From assembly GCA_963739515.1 (NCBI GenBank), contig CAVUAO010000005.1, positions 1 to 64,000 on the forward strand: a stretch of 64,000 nucleotides of DNA, read 5' to 3'. The position numbers and the translations under genes are program-made. Shown in pieces: positions 35,131 to 44,239 of this stretch. This DNA is from JBFYTX01 sp963739515 (GTDB taxonomy: Bacteria; Chloroflexota; Dehalococcoidia; Dehalococcoidales; RBG-16-60-22). Under the pieces are notes generated by a model that was given only the letters and a program-made list of their open reading frames with translations, did no database searches and was not told where the DNA came from. Within the stretch, counting starts at the first letter, position 1, and the number at the start of each line of letters is the position of its first letter.

Positions 35131-37149
35131 TCAGGCCGACTCGATGACGCCGTTCAGTAGATTATCTACGGTGTACTTTTTACCCCGGGGTATCAATATC
35201 GTCGTGTCGTCGCTCTCGATGATAGCCGGCCCTTTAATAACGTTGCCGCATGCCAGCTCCGGTTGCTGGTAGATGGCCGTACGAGTGAAGCCGTCCTTCC
35301 AGTAGACGTCCCGGTATCCCTTCAAGGCTTTCTCCGGGCTCTCCCCGGCGAATTGATGCGTGGCCAGTTTCGGATGGGCGGTGGGGCTGGTTGCCCGCAG
35401 CCGGAGAAGATTGATTGTCAGCTCGTCGACGCGACCGGCACTATTCTGTCCGGCAAAAGCATCGAGAATCCTGTTGACGTCCCGCGGCCCTTCAAGCAGA
35501 GTCACCGGAGATTCCAGCACCGAGGCGGTACCATTTGAGGCAGCTTCCAACTCAAGTGAAAAAGATACCTTTTCTGGCGGGAACCCCTCCCCTCTCATAT
35601 CCATCAACACCGAGTCCATCAGCCCTTTCATCACCTTATTGAAACCCTGTATTTGTGATTGGCTCCCTTGACGACTGAGAGACAGCCTGGCGGGAGATTC
35701 GTAGGCATGCAGGACATCAGCGCACGAGGAACCAAAGGCACTGAAAACCGAGCTGAAGCTGAAGCAATATATCTTGGGTATGCCTACTTTGTCGGCAATC
35801 CCACAGCAGTAGATGCCCCCCGCCCCTCCGAAAGAAAAGAGGACAAAATCGGCCGGGTTATAGCCCCCATCCTTGGTCAGGTTACCTATATCCTCAGCGC
35901 AAATATCCTCCATGGCTTCCGTGATTAGTAAACCGCATGCCTCCGCGGAGGTGCCCAGCGGTTTTGCCAGATTCCGGTTGATAACCTCCCTGGCAAGGCC
36001 CGCATCCAGCTTCCGCTTACCACCAAGGAAGTAGTCCGGGTCGATATACCCCAGGACAACACAGGCGTCGGTGGAGGTAGCCTCCGTGCCGCCCAAGCCA
36101 TAGCAGGCCGGGCCCGGCATCGCCCCGGCGCTATCAGGACCCACCTTTATCTGTCGTTTATTTTTAAGTCTGGCTATCGAGCCGCCGCCCGCCGCTGTCG
36201 GGTAAACCTCGATAACCGGTAATTTCAGTGGTATTCCCTCCAGCATGGCCTCGCGTTTATAGCCATGCCGGCCATTAATAACCAGGCTGATATCGGCGCT
36301 GGTTCCGCCAATATCCATACTGGCGACGTACGGCAGGTGGTACAATCGACTCATGTAAGCGGTGCCGAGCACACCGGCTGAAGGTCCGGAGTTATGGGTC
36401 ATGATAGCCGTTGTCTTAGCCACCCGGGCCACGCCGCCATCGGCATGCATCACCAGGAGCGGTTTGCGGTAGCCCAGTTTTCTAACTTCATCTTCAGCCT
36501 TGTAAAGGAAGCGAACCATATCTGGATGGAAATAGGCGTTGAGCAGGGCTATATTGGTTCGAGAAGCATCATCGGTAGCGGCGCTGATTTCACTGGAGAG
36601 CAGCAGCGGTACGGCACCCAGGTAGTGCTTCGGGTAATCGTCATCGGCTATCTCCCTAACAATCAGTTCGTTGGTCGGGTCGAGATGAGTGTGATAAAGG
36701 CTGACCACGATAATCCTCGCCCCGTGCCCAAGAAGGCGGCGTATCGCTAGCCTCACTTGCTCTTTATCCACCGAATCCTTGCCCGCCGACTCGTCGATGC
36801 CGACAACCATACCGGTGGGAACGATGAAATCGAGCACCGGGCTCCTGGCGGCTGATGAGTAAAGACTTTCTTCAAACCCTCTGGTCACAATCAATCCCAG
36901 CCGTGGTCCTGACCTCTGGAGCAGAGTGTTGGTGGCATGAGTCGTGGAAAACCTTATCACTTCCGTTTGATGGAGTAGTTGCGAGATGGTGAGCCCGAGT
37001 TTCGCGGCACCTTCTTCGATACATTTGAGGAAACATACGGTCAGGTCATGAGGGGTCGTGTCCACCTTGACCCAGACGATTTGGCTGTCGCCGGTAAAGA
37101 AGCCGTCAGTAAAGGTCCCGCCGTTATCTATGTCAATTGTGAATTTCAT
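35131..37149 (-). CDS. HyuA-type ATP-binding subunit, copy 1
   Basis: 672 residues. The phosphate loop reads FTIDIDNGGTFTDGFF with Asn before the Gly pair, unlike the Ile of copy 2. Later motifs are ASMDIGGTSADISLVING, TAAGGGSIARLKN and PAIIESDDTTILIPRG. It is the first gene of the operon, 37 nt after a good -10 box. Members of this family combine with HyuB in ATP-dependent hydrolysis (hydantoin, oxoproline) or ketone carboxylation; the four-gene order favours a ketone carboxylase here. Confidence 0.85.
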   Translation of the reverse strand: MKFTIDIDNGGTFTDGFFTGDSQIVWVKVDTTPHDLTVCFLKCIEEGAAKLGLTISQLLHQTEVIRFSTTHATNTLLQRSGPRLGLIVTRGFEESLYSSAARSPVLDFIVPTGMVVGIDESAGKDSVDKEQVRLAIRRLLGHGARIIVVSLYHTHLDPTNELIVREIADDDYPKHYLGAVPLLLSSEISAATDDASRTNIALLNAYFHPDMVRFLYKAEDEVRKLGYRKPLLVMHADGGVARVAKTTAIMTHNSGPSAGVLGTAYMSRLYHLPYVASMDIGGTSADISLVINGRHGYKREAMLEGIPLKLPVIEVYPTAAGGGSIARLKNKRQIKVGPDSAGAMPGPACYGLGGTEATSTDACVVLGYIDPDYFLGGKRKLDAGLAREVINRNLAKPLGTSAEACGLLITEAMEDICAEDIGNLTKDGGYNPADFVLFSFGGAGGIYCCGIADKVGIPKIYCFSFSSVFSAFGSSCADVLHAYESPARLSLSRQGSQSQIQGFNKVMKGLMDSVLMDMRGEGFPPEKVSFSLELEAASNGTASVLESPVTLLEGPRDVNRILDAFAGQNSAGRVDELTINLLRLRATSPTAHPKLATHQFAGESPEKALKGYRDVYWKDGFTRTAIYQQPELACGNVIKGPAIIESDDTTILIPRGKKYTVDNLLNGVIESA

Positions 37150-37185
37150 GAGAACCCCCGCGATATATCGATGTAAATATCTATA

Positions 37186-37215
37186 TTTATAAGGCTTTCA
37201 AACGGGGCGTGTCAA
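37186..37215 (-). promoter_or_regulatory. Promoter of the carboxylase operon
   Basis: Read on the minus strand, TTGACA (37215-37210) and TATAAA (37191-37186) are spaced by 18 bp, 37 nt upstream of the first start codon. No clear operator symmetry was found, although the AT-rich leader contains CGATATATCG (37161-37170), a 10-bp palindrome. Confidence 0.6.
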
Positions 37216-37281
37216 ATAACGTAGCTCATATCCGGACGAACAGGAGGAAGAAGGACTGGGAGTTCTGCCTATTGTACGGTA

Positions 37282-37358
37282 TGGTGGGCGGTAGCGGACT
37301 TGAACCACTGACCTCCGCGATGTCAACGCGGCGCTCTAACCAGCTGAGCTAACCGCCC
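37282..37358 (-). tRNA. tRNA-Val (anticodon GAC)
   Basis: On the minus strand all arms fold. The 7-bp acceptor GGGCGGT/ACCGCCC, D-arm AGCTCAGCTGGTTAGAGC, anticodon stem CCGCG/CGCGG with loop TTGACAT (anticodon GAC), and T-arm with GGTTCAAGTCC are present. The 3' CCA is encoded (37284-37282). The total length is 77 nt including CCA. It sits alone between the carboxylase promoter and a membrane-protein gene. Confidence 0.97.
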
Positions 37359-37552
37359 ATAACTCTAGTAATTCTACTAAATACCCCTAATGGCGTCAAC
37401 CTCACTTATAATACCAACGTCATGCCAATTTCACTCGCATATGATACGATATTATCCAAATATGTGGCTGGTTACAGGATCCGGCCTGGCACTCGGCGCT
37501 CAAACTCATTGCCGCCCTCGTGTGTTTTTATCGTAAATGGAGGCTGTGACCA

Positions 37553-38641
37553 ATGAAGTTTCTCAAAAGCCTGGGAACCGGCATTTTGAGTTTACTGCTT
37601 CTGGTATCGCTGGCGGTTTTCGGCATGGCTTTTGTCATCAACAGCACCTTGCTTAACCCCAATTTCGTCATAACTCAGGGGGACAAGCTTGATTTGGCCG
37701 CCGTGGCGAGAAGTTTTTTCGATGAACAATTCAGTAAAGATATGCCCGAGGACGCGGAATTTATCAAAGACGCCGCCCTAAATGTCATTGCTGACCAGGA
37801 ACCCTGGATAAGGGACCAGTTCCGCAATGCCGTGCACGCGACTTACGACTTTTTCCTGGGTAAAAGTGACCAATTTGAAATCGACATTCCCCTGGGTACT
37901 TTAAAATCCGATGTCAACCAGAGCCTCTGGCAGACCCTCCAGAAGTTCCTCGCCCAGAAGATAAATCTGATTCCGGAAGACCTGCTCCGGCCCTATATTG
38001 AAGAGCATTATCAGGAGCTTATCAGCGTGATTCCGCCGCAATATTTGCCTTCGGAAATGGTGGGGTTATCGGGAAACCAGCTCAGGATTTACCTCGACCA
38101 GCATTGGGATGAAGTCATCGCTGTACTGCAGAGGGCGTATCTGGTGCCGGGCGTTTCCACCCTCATTTTGAATCAGATTCAACCCTATTTCAATAGTTAT
38201 TATGACGATATCACGAAGGATTTGCCTGAGGCACAGGTTATTGATAAGGACCAAATACCTTCGGACGTGATGGAACAGCTGGAAACGGCCAGACGGAGCA
38301 TTGGCTATTTCCATATCGGTTTCTACGCTTTAATTGCCTTGATGGTGCTGCTGATCGGGTGCATCATTTTGATAAACCGGAATGTCAGAGACAGCTCCCT
38401 TGCCCTGGGAATAGTTTTTCTTATTTACGGAATCGCGGATTTTGCTGGTGTCCTTTTCGCCAGGTATTTCGATTTTGTGAAATATATACCTGACCTGCCG
38501 TCTTCACTGGACACCTGGCTTCCCAACATGGTTAAGGATGCCCTCCTGCCGCTCCAGTGGTTCAGCCTGGGCATTTTGATTCTTGGGGTGGCGCTGGTCG
38601 TGGTTTCTATTGTTTACAAACCTAACACAGCAATGGATTAA
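37553..38641 (+). CDS. Membrane protein with a large extracytoplasmic domain
   Basis: 362 residues. Helix 1 is at residues 10-32, followed by about 215 residues with charged, helix-rich sequence lacking further membrane segments. Three hydrophobic helices then follow (from about residue 253: HIGFYALIALMVLLIGCII, LALGIVFLIYGIADFAGVLF, WFSLGILILGVALVVVSIVY). The loop between helices 1 and 2 is predicted outside the membrane. No enzyme motif or family was recognised. It is convergent with the TIGR01906-type gene. Confidence 0.75.
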   Translation: MKFLKSLGTGILSLLLLVSLAVFGMAFVINSTLLNPNFVITQGDKLDLAAVARSFFDEQFSKDMPEDAEFIKDAALNVIADQEPWIRDQFRNAVHATYDFFLGKSDQFEIDIPLGTLKSDVNQSLWQTLQKFLAQKINLIPEDLLRPYIEEHYQELISVIPPQYLPSEMVGLSGNQLRIYLDQHWDEVIAVLQRAYLVPGVSTLILNQIQPYFNSYYDDITKDLPEAQVIDKDQIPSDVMEQLETARRSIGYFHIGFYALIALMVLLIGCIILINRNVRDSSLALGIVFLIYGIADFAGVLFARYFDFVKYIPDLPSSLDTWLPNMVKDALLPLQWFSLGILILGVALVVVSIVYKPNTAMD

Positions 38642-38664
38642 GAAGCTTTGGCATATTTTTAAAG

Positions 38665-39351
38665 TTATGTTAAGGGGTTCCGGCTTTTTCTTAATAGCCA
38701 CCACCCCACCACTCCGAGGACAATTGCCCCGACGGCCGTGGCGATGGCGCAGAACAGCGCCGCGTCGAACCAGAACCCCTGCGGAAACAGCATGATGAGA
38801 TAGTCCCTGGTGGGATCGAGCATCCAGAAGTCGTTGGCGAAGCTGAGCAAATGGAACTGGAGAAAGAAATTATCGAAGTCTAACGCTATTACCAGTCCCA
38901 GCGCCAGCATCATTAGCAGCGTCAGGCCGCCCCCGAAAAACAGTCGCTGGCCCAGCCGCCTTTTATCCCGCCACCAGAACAGGCAAACCCCGAGGAAAAA
39001 CAGGACGTAAACCCCCGTGCTCAGCAATATTTTGTATACCAGCCGGAACAGGTCCTTGACGTCTTTAAGGTGGGCGACCTCGCGCTCGTTGAAAAGCGTA
39101 AAAGGCTGGCCGTCTTTCTCAACGATGATATTGATATATTCTTCGTCGGAGTTAAAGTAATTTATGAGCCCCCGGGCGGCTTTGTCCAGCTCCGCCGGCG
39201 CCAGCCCCGTGGTCGCGCCGACGTCATATTTTTCAAAGCCGTATTTATAGAGCCGGGGACAATTCGCCGCCGCGCTCACGCTGGCCGTTAATAATAATAC
39301 CGGCAAACACAGGATGAACAACCATTGGGTGATATTTTCTATTATTTTCAT
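38665..39351 (-). CDS. TIGR01906/DUF1461-type integral membrane protein
   Basis: 228 residues from the ATG at 39351; the open frame continues upstream without a good start. A signal-like first helix (LFILCLPVLLLTASVSA) is followed by an extracytoplasmic region with ELDKAARGLINYFNSDEEYI and FNEREVAHLKDVKDLFRL, then three or so helices. This spacing of the AHLxDVK motif before a membrane segment is characteristic of the family. Function is unknown. It is divergent from dnaE across 100 bp. Confidence 0.8.
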   Translation of the reverse strand: MKIIENITQWLFILCLPVLLLTASVSAAANCPRLYKYGFEKYDVGATTGLAPAELDKAARGLINYFNSDEEYINIIVEKDGQPFTLFNEREVAHLKDVKDLFRLVYKILLSTGVYVLFFLGVCLFWWRDKRRLGQRLFFGGGLTLLMMLALGLVIALDFDNFFLQFHLLSFANDFWMLDPTRDYLIMLFPQGFWFDAALFCAIATAVGAIVLGVVGWWLLRKSRNPLT

Positions 39352-39419
39352 CGCTCTTTTGATTTTACACTTTCGGCGATAAAAACGGAAAAAAGACTTT
39401 CCTTGCCCTGCCTTCCCTG

Positions 39420-39428
39420 TGTTATAAT
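39420..39428 (+). promoter_or_regulatory. Extended -10 element upstream of dnaE
   Basis: TGTTATAAT combines a TGN extension and a perfect TATAAT, 24 nt before the dnaE start codon. No good -35 box was found at the right distance, which is acceptable for extended -10 promoters. Confidence 0.4.
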
Positions 39429-39451
39429 TAACCAGATTTTTCGCCGGGAGA

Positions 39452-42400
39452 ATGATGTTTACCCACCTCCATGTCCACACCGAATACAGCCTGCTGGATG
39501 GTATGTGCTCAATATCCAAGCTGGTACAAAAAGCCAGGGAACTGGGCATGGACAGCCTGGCCATCACCGACCACGGCGTGATGTACGGGGTAATCGAGTT
39601 TTACCAGGCCGCCCGGGAAGCTGGTATCAAGCCCATCATCGGCGTGGAAATATATATCGCGCCGGGGAGTCGACTCGGCCGCGGGGCCGCCGATAAAAAT
39701 AACTACCATCTCATCCTTCTGGCTAAAGACAAGGTCGGCTATCAGAACCTCATTCAGCTTACCACCAAAGCCCACCTGGAGGGGTTCTATTATAAACCGA
39801 GAGTCGACAAAGAGCTGCTGGAGCAGTACCATGAGGGTCTGGTCGCCCTCAGCGCCTGCCTCTCCGGGGAAGTGTCCCAGCTCATCTTGAGTCGGCGTTA
39901 CGACGATGCCCGGAAAGCGGCCCTCTGGTACCAGGAAATATTCGGTGATTTCTATCTGGAAATCATGCGGCATCCCATCCCGGAAATGGAAGCCGTCAAT
40001 AACTACCTCATGCAGATGGGGCCCGAGCTCGGCATCCCTCTGGTAGCCACCAACGATACCCACTATATCAACCGGGAAGACGCCTCCGCCCACGACCTTT
40101 TGCTGTGTATCGGTACCAATACCACCATTCACGATGAGAAACGACTTAAAATGCCCGGCGATTTCTTTTATCTCAAGAGCCCGGCGGAAATGCAGGAGCT
40201 GTTTAAAGACATCCCTGAGGCGCTGGAAAATACCGGGCGCATTGCCGCAAAGTGCAACCTGGACCTGGAGTTCGGGCGGCTGCACCTGCCGGAAATCGAA
40301 CTGCCGGAGGGCAAGACCGCCGACCGGTTCCTCGCCGACCTCTGCCGCCAGGGCCTGCCTAAATATTATCCCAACCCCACCCCCGAAATCGAAAAACGCC
40401 TCAAGTACGAGTTGGACGTCATCGAGAAGACGCAGTTCGCCAACTATGTCCTGGTCGTCTGGGACATCATCTCCTTCACCAAGAAGCAAAATATCCTCTT
40501 CGGCGTCAGGGGCAGCGCCGCTTCCAGCATCGTCCTGCACTGCCTCGGCATTACCCCCCTCGACCCCCTGGAACACGGGCTGGTCTTCGAACGCTTCCTC
40601 AATATCGAGCGCAAGGAGATGCCGGATATCGATATGGACTTCCAGGACGACCGCCGTGACGAGGTCATCAACTATGTCTCTCAAAAATACGGCCAGGACC
40701 ACGTCGCCCAGATTATCACCTTCGGCACGCTCGGCGCCCGGGCGGCCATCAGGGACGTGGGGCGGGCGCTGGGCATGTCCTACGGAGACGTCGACCGCGT
40801 CGCCCGGCTTATCCCGAACTTCGTTGGCATGACCCTCGCCAAAGCCCTGGACGAAAACAAAGAGCTCAAGACCATCTACCAGGATGACGAAATCGTGCGT
40901 AACCTAGTCAATAGCGCGCGGCGGGTGGAAGGCATCTCCCGCCACGCCAGCACCCATGCCGCGGGCGTCGTTATCTCTAAAGAGTCCCTGACCAACTACG
41001 TGCCGCTGCAGCGGGGCGCTAAGGTCAACGGCGAAGAAGCGGTGATGACCCAGTTTTCCATGAATGACATCGCCCATATCGGCCTTCTCAAGATGGACTT
41101 CCTCGGGCTGGCCAACCTCACCATCCTGGGACGGGCGAGGGAGATTATCCGGCAGCACCGCGGCGTTGATATCGACCTTTATAAAATCCCCACGGATGAT
41201 AAAAAGACCTTCGACCTTCTGGCCGCGGGGGAGACCGCCGGCGTTTTCCAGCTTGAAGGCGCCGGTATGCGCCGCTATATCAAGGACCTGAAGCCGACGG
41301 TCTTCAGCGATATCTCCGCGATGGTCGCTTTATACCGCCCCGGCCCGATGGAGCATATTCCCACCTTCATCGATTCCAAGCACGGGCGCAAACCGATACG
41401 GTATCCCCACCCCGCCCTGGAAAATATCCTCAAGGAGACCTACGGCGTGATCGTTTACCAGGAGCAGGTGCTGTTCATCGTGAGGGAGTTCGCCGGCTAC
41501 ACCCTGGGGCAGGCGGACATTTTCCGCAAAGCCATGGGTAAGAAAATCGCCGAGACGATGAAGAAAGAAAAGCGCAACTTCATCAACGGCGCCAAAAAGC
41601 TTAGCTATACCTCCGAGCTCGCGGAGGAGGTCTTCGCCCTCATCGAGCCGTTTGCCGGCTATGCGTTTAATAAAGCGCACGCCTCCTGCTACGCCCTGAT
41701 TGCCTACCAGACCGCCTATCTTAAGGCTAACTACCCGGCGGAATATATCACTGCTTTCCTGACCATCCACGCCGGCGAACTGGAAAGGACCGCCAGCGCC
41801 GTCGCCGAGTGCCGCCGACTAGGCATCGAAATCCTGCCGCCGGATATCAACCGCAGCCAGGTGGAATTCTCCCTGGAAGACAATGGCAGCGGCAAGTCCG
41901 CCATACGCTTCGGCCTGGCGGCGATAAAAAACGTCGGCACCGGGGCAATCGAGCCTATCATCGACGAACGGAATAAGGCTGGCGTATTCAAGTCCATTGA
42001 AGACCTGTGCCGCCGCAGCAATCTTCAGGCGGTCAACCGCCGGGTGATGGAGAGCCTGATTAAAGTGGGGGCGCTGGATTCCCTGGAAAAACGCGGCACG
42101 CTGCTCAACAGCATCGGCCGCATTCTGTCCCTGGCACAACGCGAGCAGCACCTGCGCGAGACCGGGCAGTCCACCATGTTCGACCTCTGGGGAGAGGCGA
42201 CGCCTTTACCTTTGCCGCAACTCGACCTCGAGCCGGCAGGCACCACCGACCGTGAAAAGGCGTTCTGGGAAAAAGAGCTGACCGGCGTCAGCTTCTCGGA
42301 AAAGCCGTTCAGTCCGGTCTTCAGCTCCAAGCAAGCCAACGCCGTCTTCTGTGGCAACATCGACGCTGAGTTGGATAAGCACGTTATCGTCACGGCCGGG

Positions 42401-42967
42401 CGCGTTATCGCGGCGCGGTATTCTTTTACCAGGAAAAATGAGTCGTTCGCTATTGTGACCATCGAAGACGTCAGCGGCAAGATTGAAGTTATTGCCTGGC
42501 CGCAGGTCTACAGCCAGACGGAAGAGCTCTGGAAGGAAGGCAACGAGCTTATCATCCAGGGCCGAGTGCGCGCCAGGGACGATGAGGTGAGCGTTATCTG
42601 TGATGTCGTAAAATATTACGAGCCGCCCGGTGAAGAGGAAGAAGCGGCCGCCCCACGCCATATTGAAAATAAGCCGTTAGAGGCGCCGCCGGAAAAAGCC
42701 GCCGCCCCACCCCCTGAAAGGCATCGAATCATTATAAACATCAAGCAGACCGCCGATGCGGCGAGAGACATCTCCCGTCTTAATCAAACCATCGCCATCC
42801 TGAAGAACTATCCCGGCCGCGACGAGGTGCACCTCCATATCCTTAACGGCGGCGATGCTATCCCGCTCAAGCTGTCCAATATCTATACCGGCTACTCCGA
42901 TGAGCTCAAGCAGCAGTTGAGCGAGCTCATCGGCGAAGATGGCATCAAAGTGGAAGCCATCGGTTAG
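39452..42967 (+). CDS. dnaE: DNA polymerase III alpha subunit (replicative)
   Basis: 1171 residues. The PHP domain opens with FTHLHVHTEYSLLDG. The palm has MPDIDMDFQDDRRDEV near residue 392 with catalytic Asp residues and SRHASTHAAGVVIS; the fingers/HhH region includes YRPGPMEHIPTFI and NKAHASCYALIAYQTA. An OB-fold follows (VTAGRVIAARYSFTRKNE), then a Pro/Glu-rich linker and a C-terminal domain resembling the tau-binding region. It is longer than DnaE2 and has its own promoter, so it is the chromosomal replicase. The start ATGATG offers two adjacent options. Confidence 0.96.
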   Translation: MMFTHLHVHTEYSLLDGMCSISKLVQKARELGMDSLAITDHGVMYGVIEFYQAAREAGIKPIIGVEIYIAPGSRLGRGAADKNNYHLILLAKDKVGYQNLIQLTTKAHLEGFYYKPRVDKELLEQYHEGLVALSACLSGEVSQLILSRRYDDARKAALWYQEIFGDFYLEIMRHPIPEMEAVNNYLMQMGPELGIPLVATNDTHYINREDASAHDLLLCIGTNTTIHDEKRLKMPGDFFYLKSPAEMQELFKDIPEALENTGRIAAKCNLDLEFGRLHLPEIELPEGKTADRFLADLCRQGLPKYYPNPTPEIEKRLKYELDVIEKTQFANYVLVVWDIISFTKKQNILFGVRGSAASSIVLHCLGITPLDPLEHGLVFERFLNIERKEMPDIDMDFQDDRRDEVINYVSQKYGQDHVAQIITFGTLGARAAIRDVGRALGMSYGDVDRVARLIPNFVGMTLAKALDENKELKTIYQDDEIVRNLVNSARRVEGISRHASTHAAGVVISKESLTNYVPLQRGAKVNGEEAVMTQFSMNDIAHIGLLKMDFLGLANLTILGRAREIIRQHRGVDIDLYKIPTDDKKTFDLLAAGETAGVFQLEGAGMRRYIKDLKPTVFSDISAMVALYRPGPMEHIPTFIDSKHGRKPIRYPHPALENILKETYGVIVYQEQVLFIVREFAGYTLGQADIFRKAMGKKIAETMKKEKRNFINGAKKLSYTSELAEEVFALIEPFAGYAFNKAHASCYALIAYQTAYLKANYPAEYITAFLTIHAGELERTASAVAECRRLGIEILPPDINRSQVEFSLEDNGSGKSAIRFGLAAIKNVGTGAIEPIIDERNKAGVFKSIEDLCRRSNLQAVNRRVMESLIKVGALDSLEKRGTLLNSIGRILSLAQREQHLRETGQSTMFDLWGEATPLPLPQLDLEPAGTTDREKAFWEKELTGVSFSEKPFSPVFSSKQANAVFCGNIDAELDKHVIVTAGRVIAARYSFTRKNESFAIVTIEDVSGKIEVIAWPQVYSQTEELWKEGNELIIQGRVRARDDEVSVICDVVKYYEPPGEEEEAAAPRHIENKPLEAPPEKAAAPPPERHRIIINIKQTADAARDISRLNQTIAILKNYPGRDEVHLHILNGGDAIPLKLSNIYTGYSDELKQQLSELIGEDGIKVEAIG

Positions 42968-42971
42968 TTTT

Positions 42972-43190
42972 TTATTTCTTGTTCTCTCCCAGTTCCTCGG
43001 CGATGTCCCGGGACATTTTCAGGAACACCTTCCTCAGCCTCTTCATGACATCCTGCGCGGCCCTTTCGCCGGCGGTTCTCGCCTCGTCGGCCGCCGACCT
43101 GGCGTCCGCCGCCGCCGCCTCAATATCATCTAGAAGCTCCGGTAGTGGTTTACTGAAAATATCGTGCTTGGGAGTTACTTTGTCGGCCAT
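42972..43190 (-). CDS. Small acidic/basic helical protein
   Basis: 72 residues, predicted almost entirely helical with Ala-rich heptads (IEAAAADARSAADEARTAGE), suggesting a coiled coil. It is convergent with dnaE, with a gap of 4 nt. A GGAG ribosome-binding sequence precedes the ATG. No family was recognised. Confidence 0.55.
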   Translation of the reverse strand: MADKVTPKHDIFSKPLPELLDDIEAAAADARSAADEARTAGERAAQDVMKRLRKVFLKMSRDIAEELGENKK

Positions 43191-43306
43191 ATTTATCTCC
43201 TTGCTATTATCGTTAGGCTCTTTAATAAAATATTATAACACAAGTAACATCTGGAAACCTTTACCGTGTGGTGCTAGAATATGATGACCGTAATACAGGT
43301 ACCGTT

Positions 43307-44095
43307 ATGGCAAAGCCTAAAAATACTCCGGAAGATATTCATCAGGGCCACCGCAAGAGGCTGCGCGACAAGTTCCTTAAATCCGGACTGGCCGGCTTCC
43401 ACGATTATGAAATCGTCGAGCTGCTGCTGAGCCTGGGCACGCCGCGCCGGGACTGCAAAGTACCGGCTAAAGAGGCGATAAAAAAGTTCCAGACGCTGCG
43501 GGGTGTCCTCGAAGCCCCCGCCGAAGAGCTGCAGCAGATAGCCGGCATCGGGGCGCACAGCGCCTTCGGCATTAAACTGGTGCAGGAGGTCGCCCGGGAG
43601 TTCCTCAAAGCCAGAATCCTGGAAAAGCCTTTTTACCGGTCCTCGCAGGAAGTCTTCGACTATCTTTATCACGCCATGCGCGGCCTCAAGAAAGAGGTCT
43701 TCAAGGTAATTTACTTGAACAGCCAGAACCAGATTATCGATACCGTCGACCTTTCTGAAGGCACGGTTAACGATAGCTCCGTCTCTCCGCGCGAGGTCAT
43801 CGAAGGCGCTATTAAAAGCAATAGTACCGCCCTGATTTTCGTCCATAACCACCCTTCCGGCAATCCCGAGCCGAGCGTGAACGACAAATCGCTGACCCGG
43901 GAGCTGGTCTACGCCGGGAAAATCATGCGTCTCCGCGTGTTGGACCATATCATCATCGGCGATAACCGGTATTTCAGCTTTGCCGGCGAAGGGTTCATCG
44001 AAGAGTATGAAACGGACTTTCTTAACCTCATGTTACGGGGCACCGCGGAGTCCCGGCGACGTCTCTATCAGGTCAAAAAACCATCCGACTATTAG
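43307..44095 (+). CDS. radC: RadC-family JAB/MPN domain protein
   Basis: About 262 residues from the ATG at 43307; an upstream GTG in frame is possible. The N-terminal helix-hairpin-helix region reads LQQIAGIGAHSAFGIKLV, and the JAMM metalloprotease-like motif FVHNHPSGNPEPSVND holds His-x-His and Asp ligands. Despite the name, RadC proteins are not proven repair enzymes; many lie on mobile or defence loci. It has a 14-bp-spaced sensor gene and then a paralogue (45617) downstream in the same orientation. Confidence 0.88.
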   Translation: MAKPKNTPEDIHQGHRKRLRDKFLKSGLAGFHDYEIVELLLSLGTPRRDCKVPAKEAIKKFQTLRGVLEAPAEELQQIAGIGAHSAFGIKLVQEVAREFLKARILEKPFYRSSQEVFDYLYHAMRGLKKEVFKVIYLNSQNQIIDTVDLSEGTVNDSSVSPREVIEGAIKSNSTALIFVHNHPSGNPEPSVNDKSLTRELVYAGKIMRLRVLDHIIIGDNRYFSFAGEGFIEEYETDFLNLMLRGTAESRRRLYQVKKPSDY

Positions 44096-44239
44096 CTATC
44101 TTTGCGGCGTATGTCTTTCATCGCTGATTTTGAATGATTGTATTATTACGCTTCATACACTTGACAAAGGCATGCTAACGAATCACAATATGTTGCGATA
44201 TATTAACTAACCATTGGCACGCCGGAAAGGCGGTGTCCC

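Noticed and set aside
39509..40702. Long - strand open frame of 397 codons
   Set aside because: Antisense shadow of the replicative dnaE.
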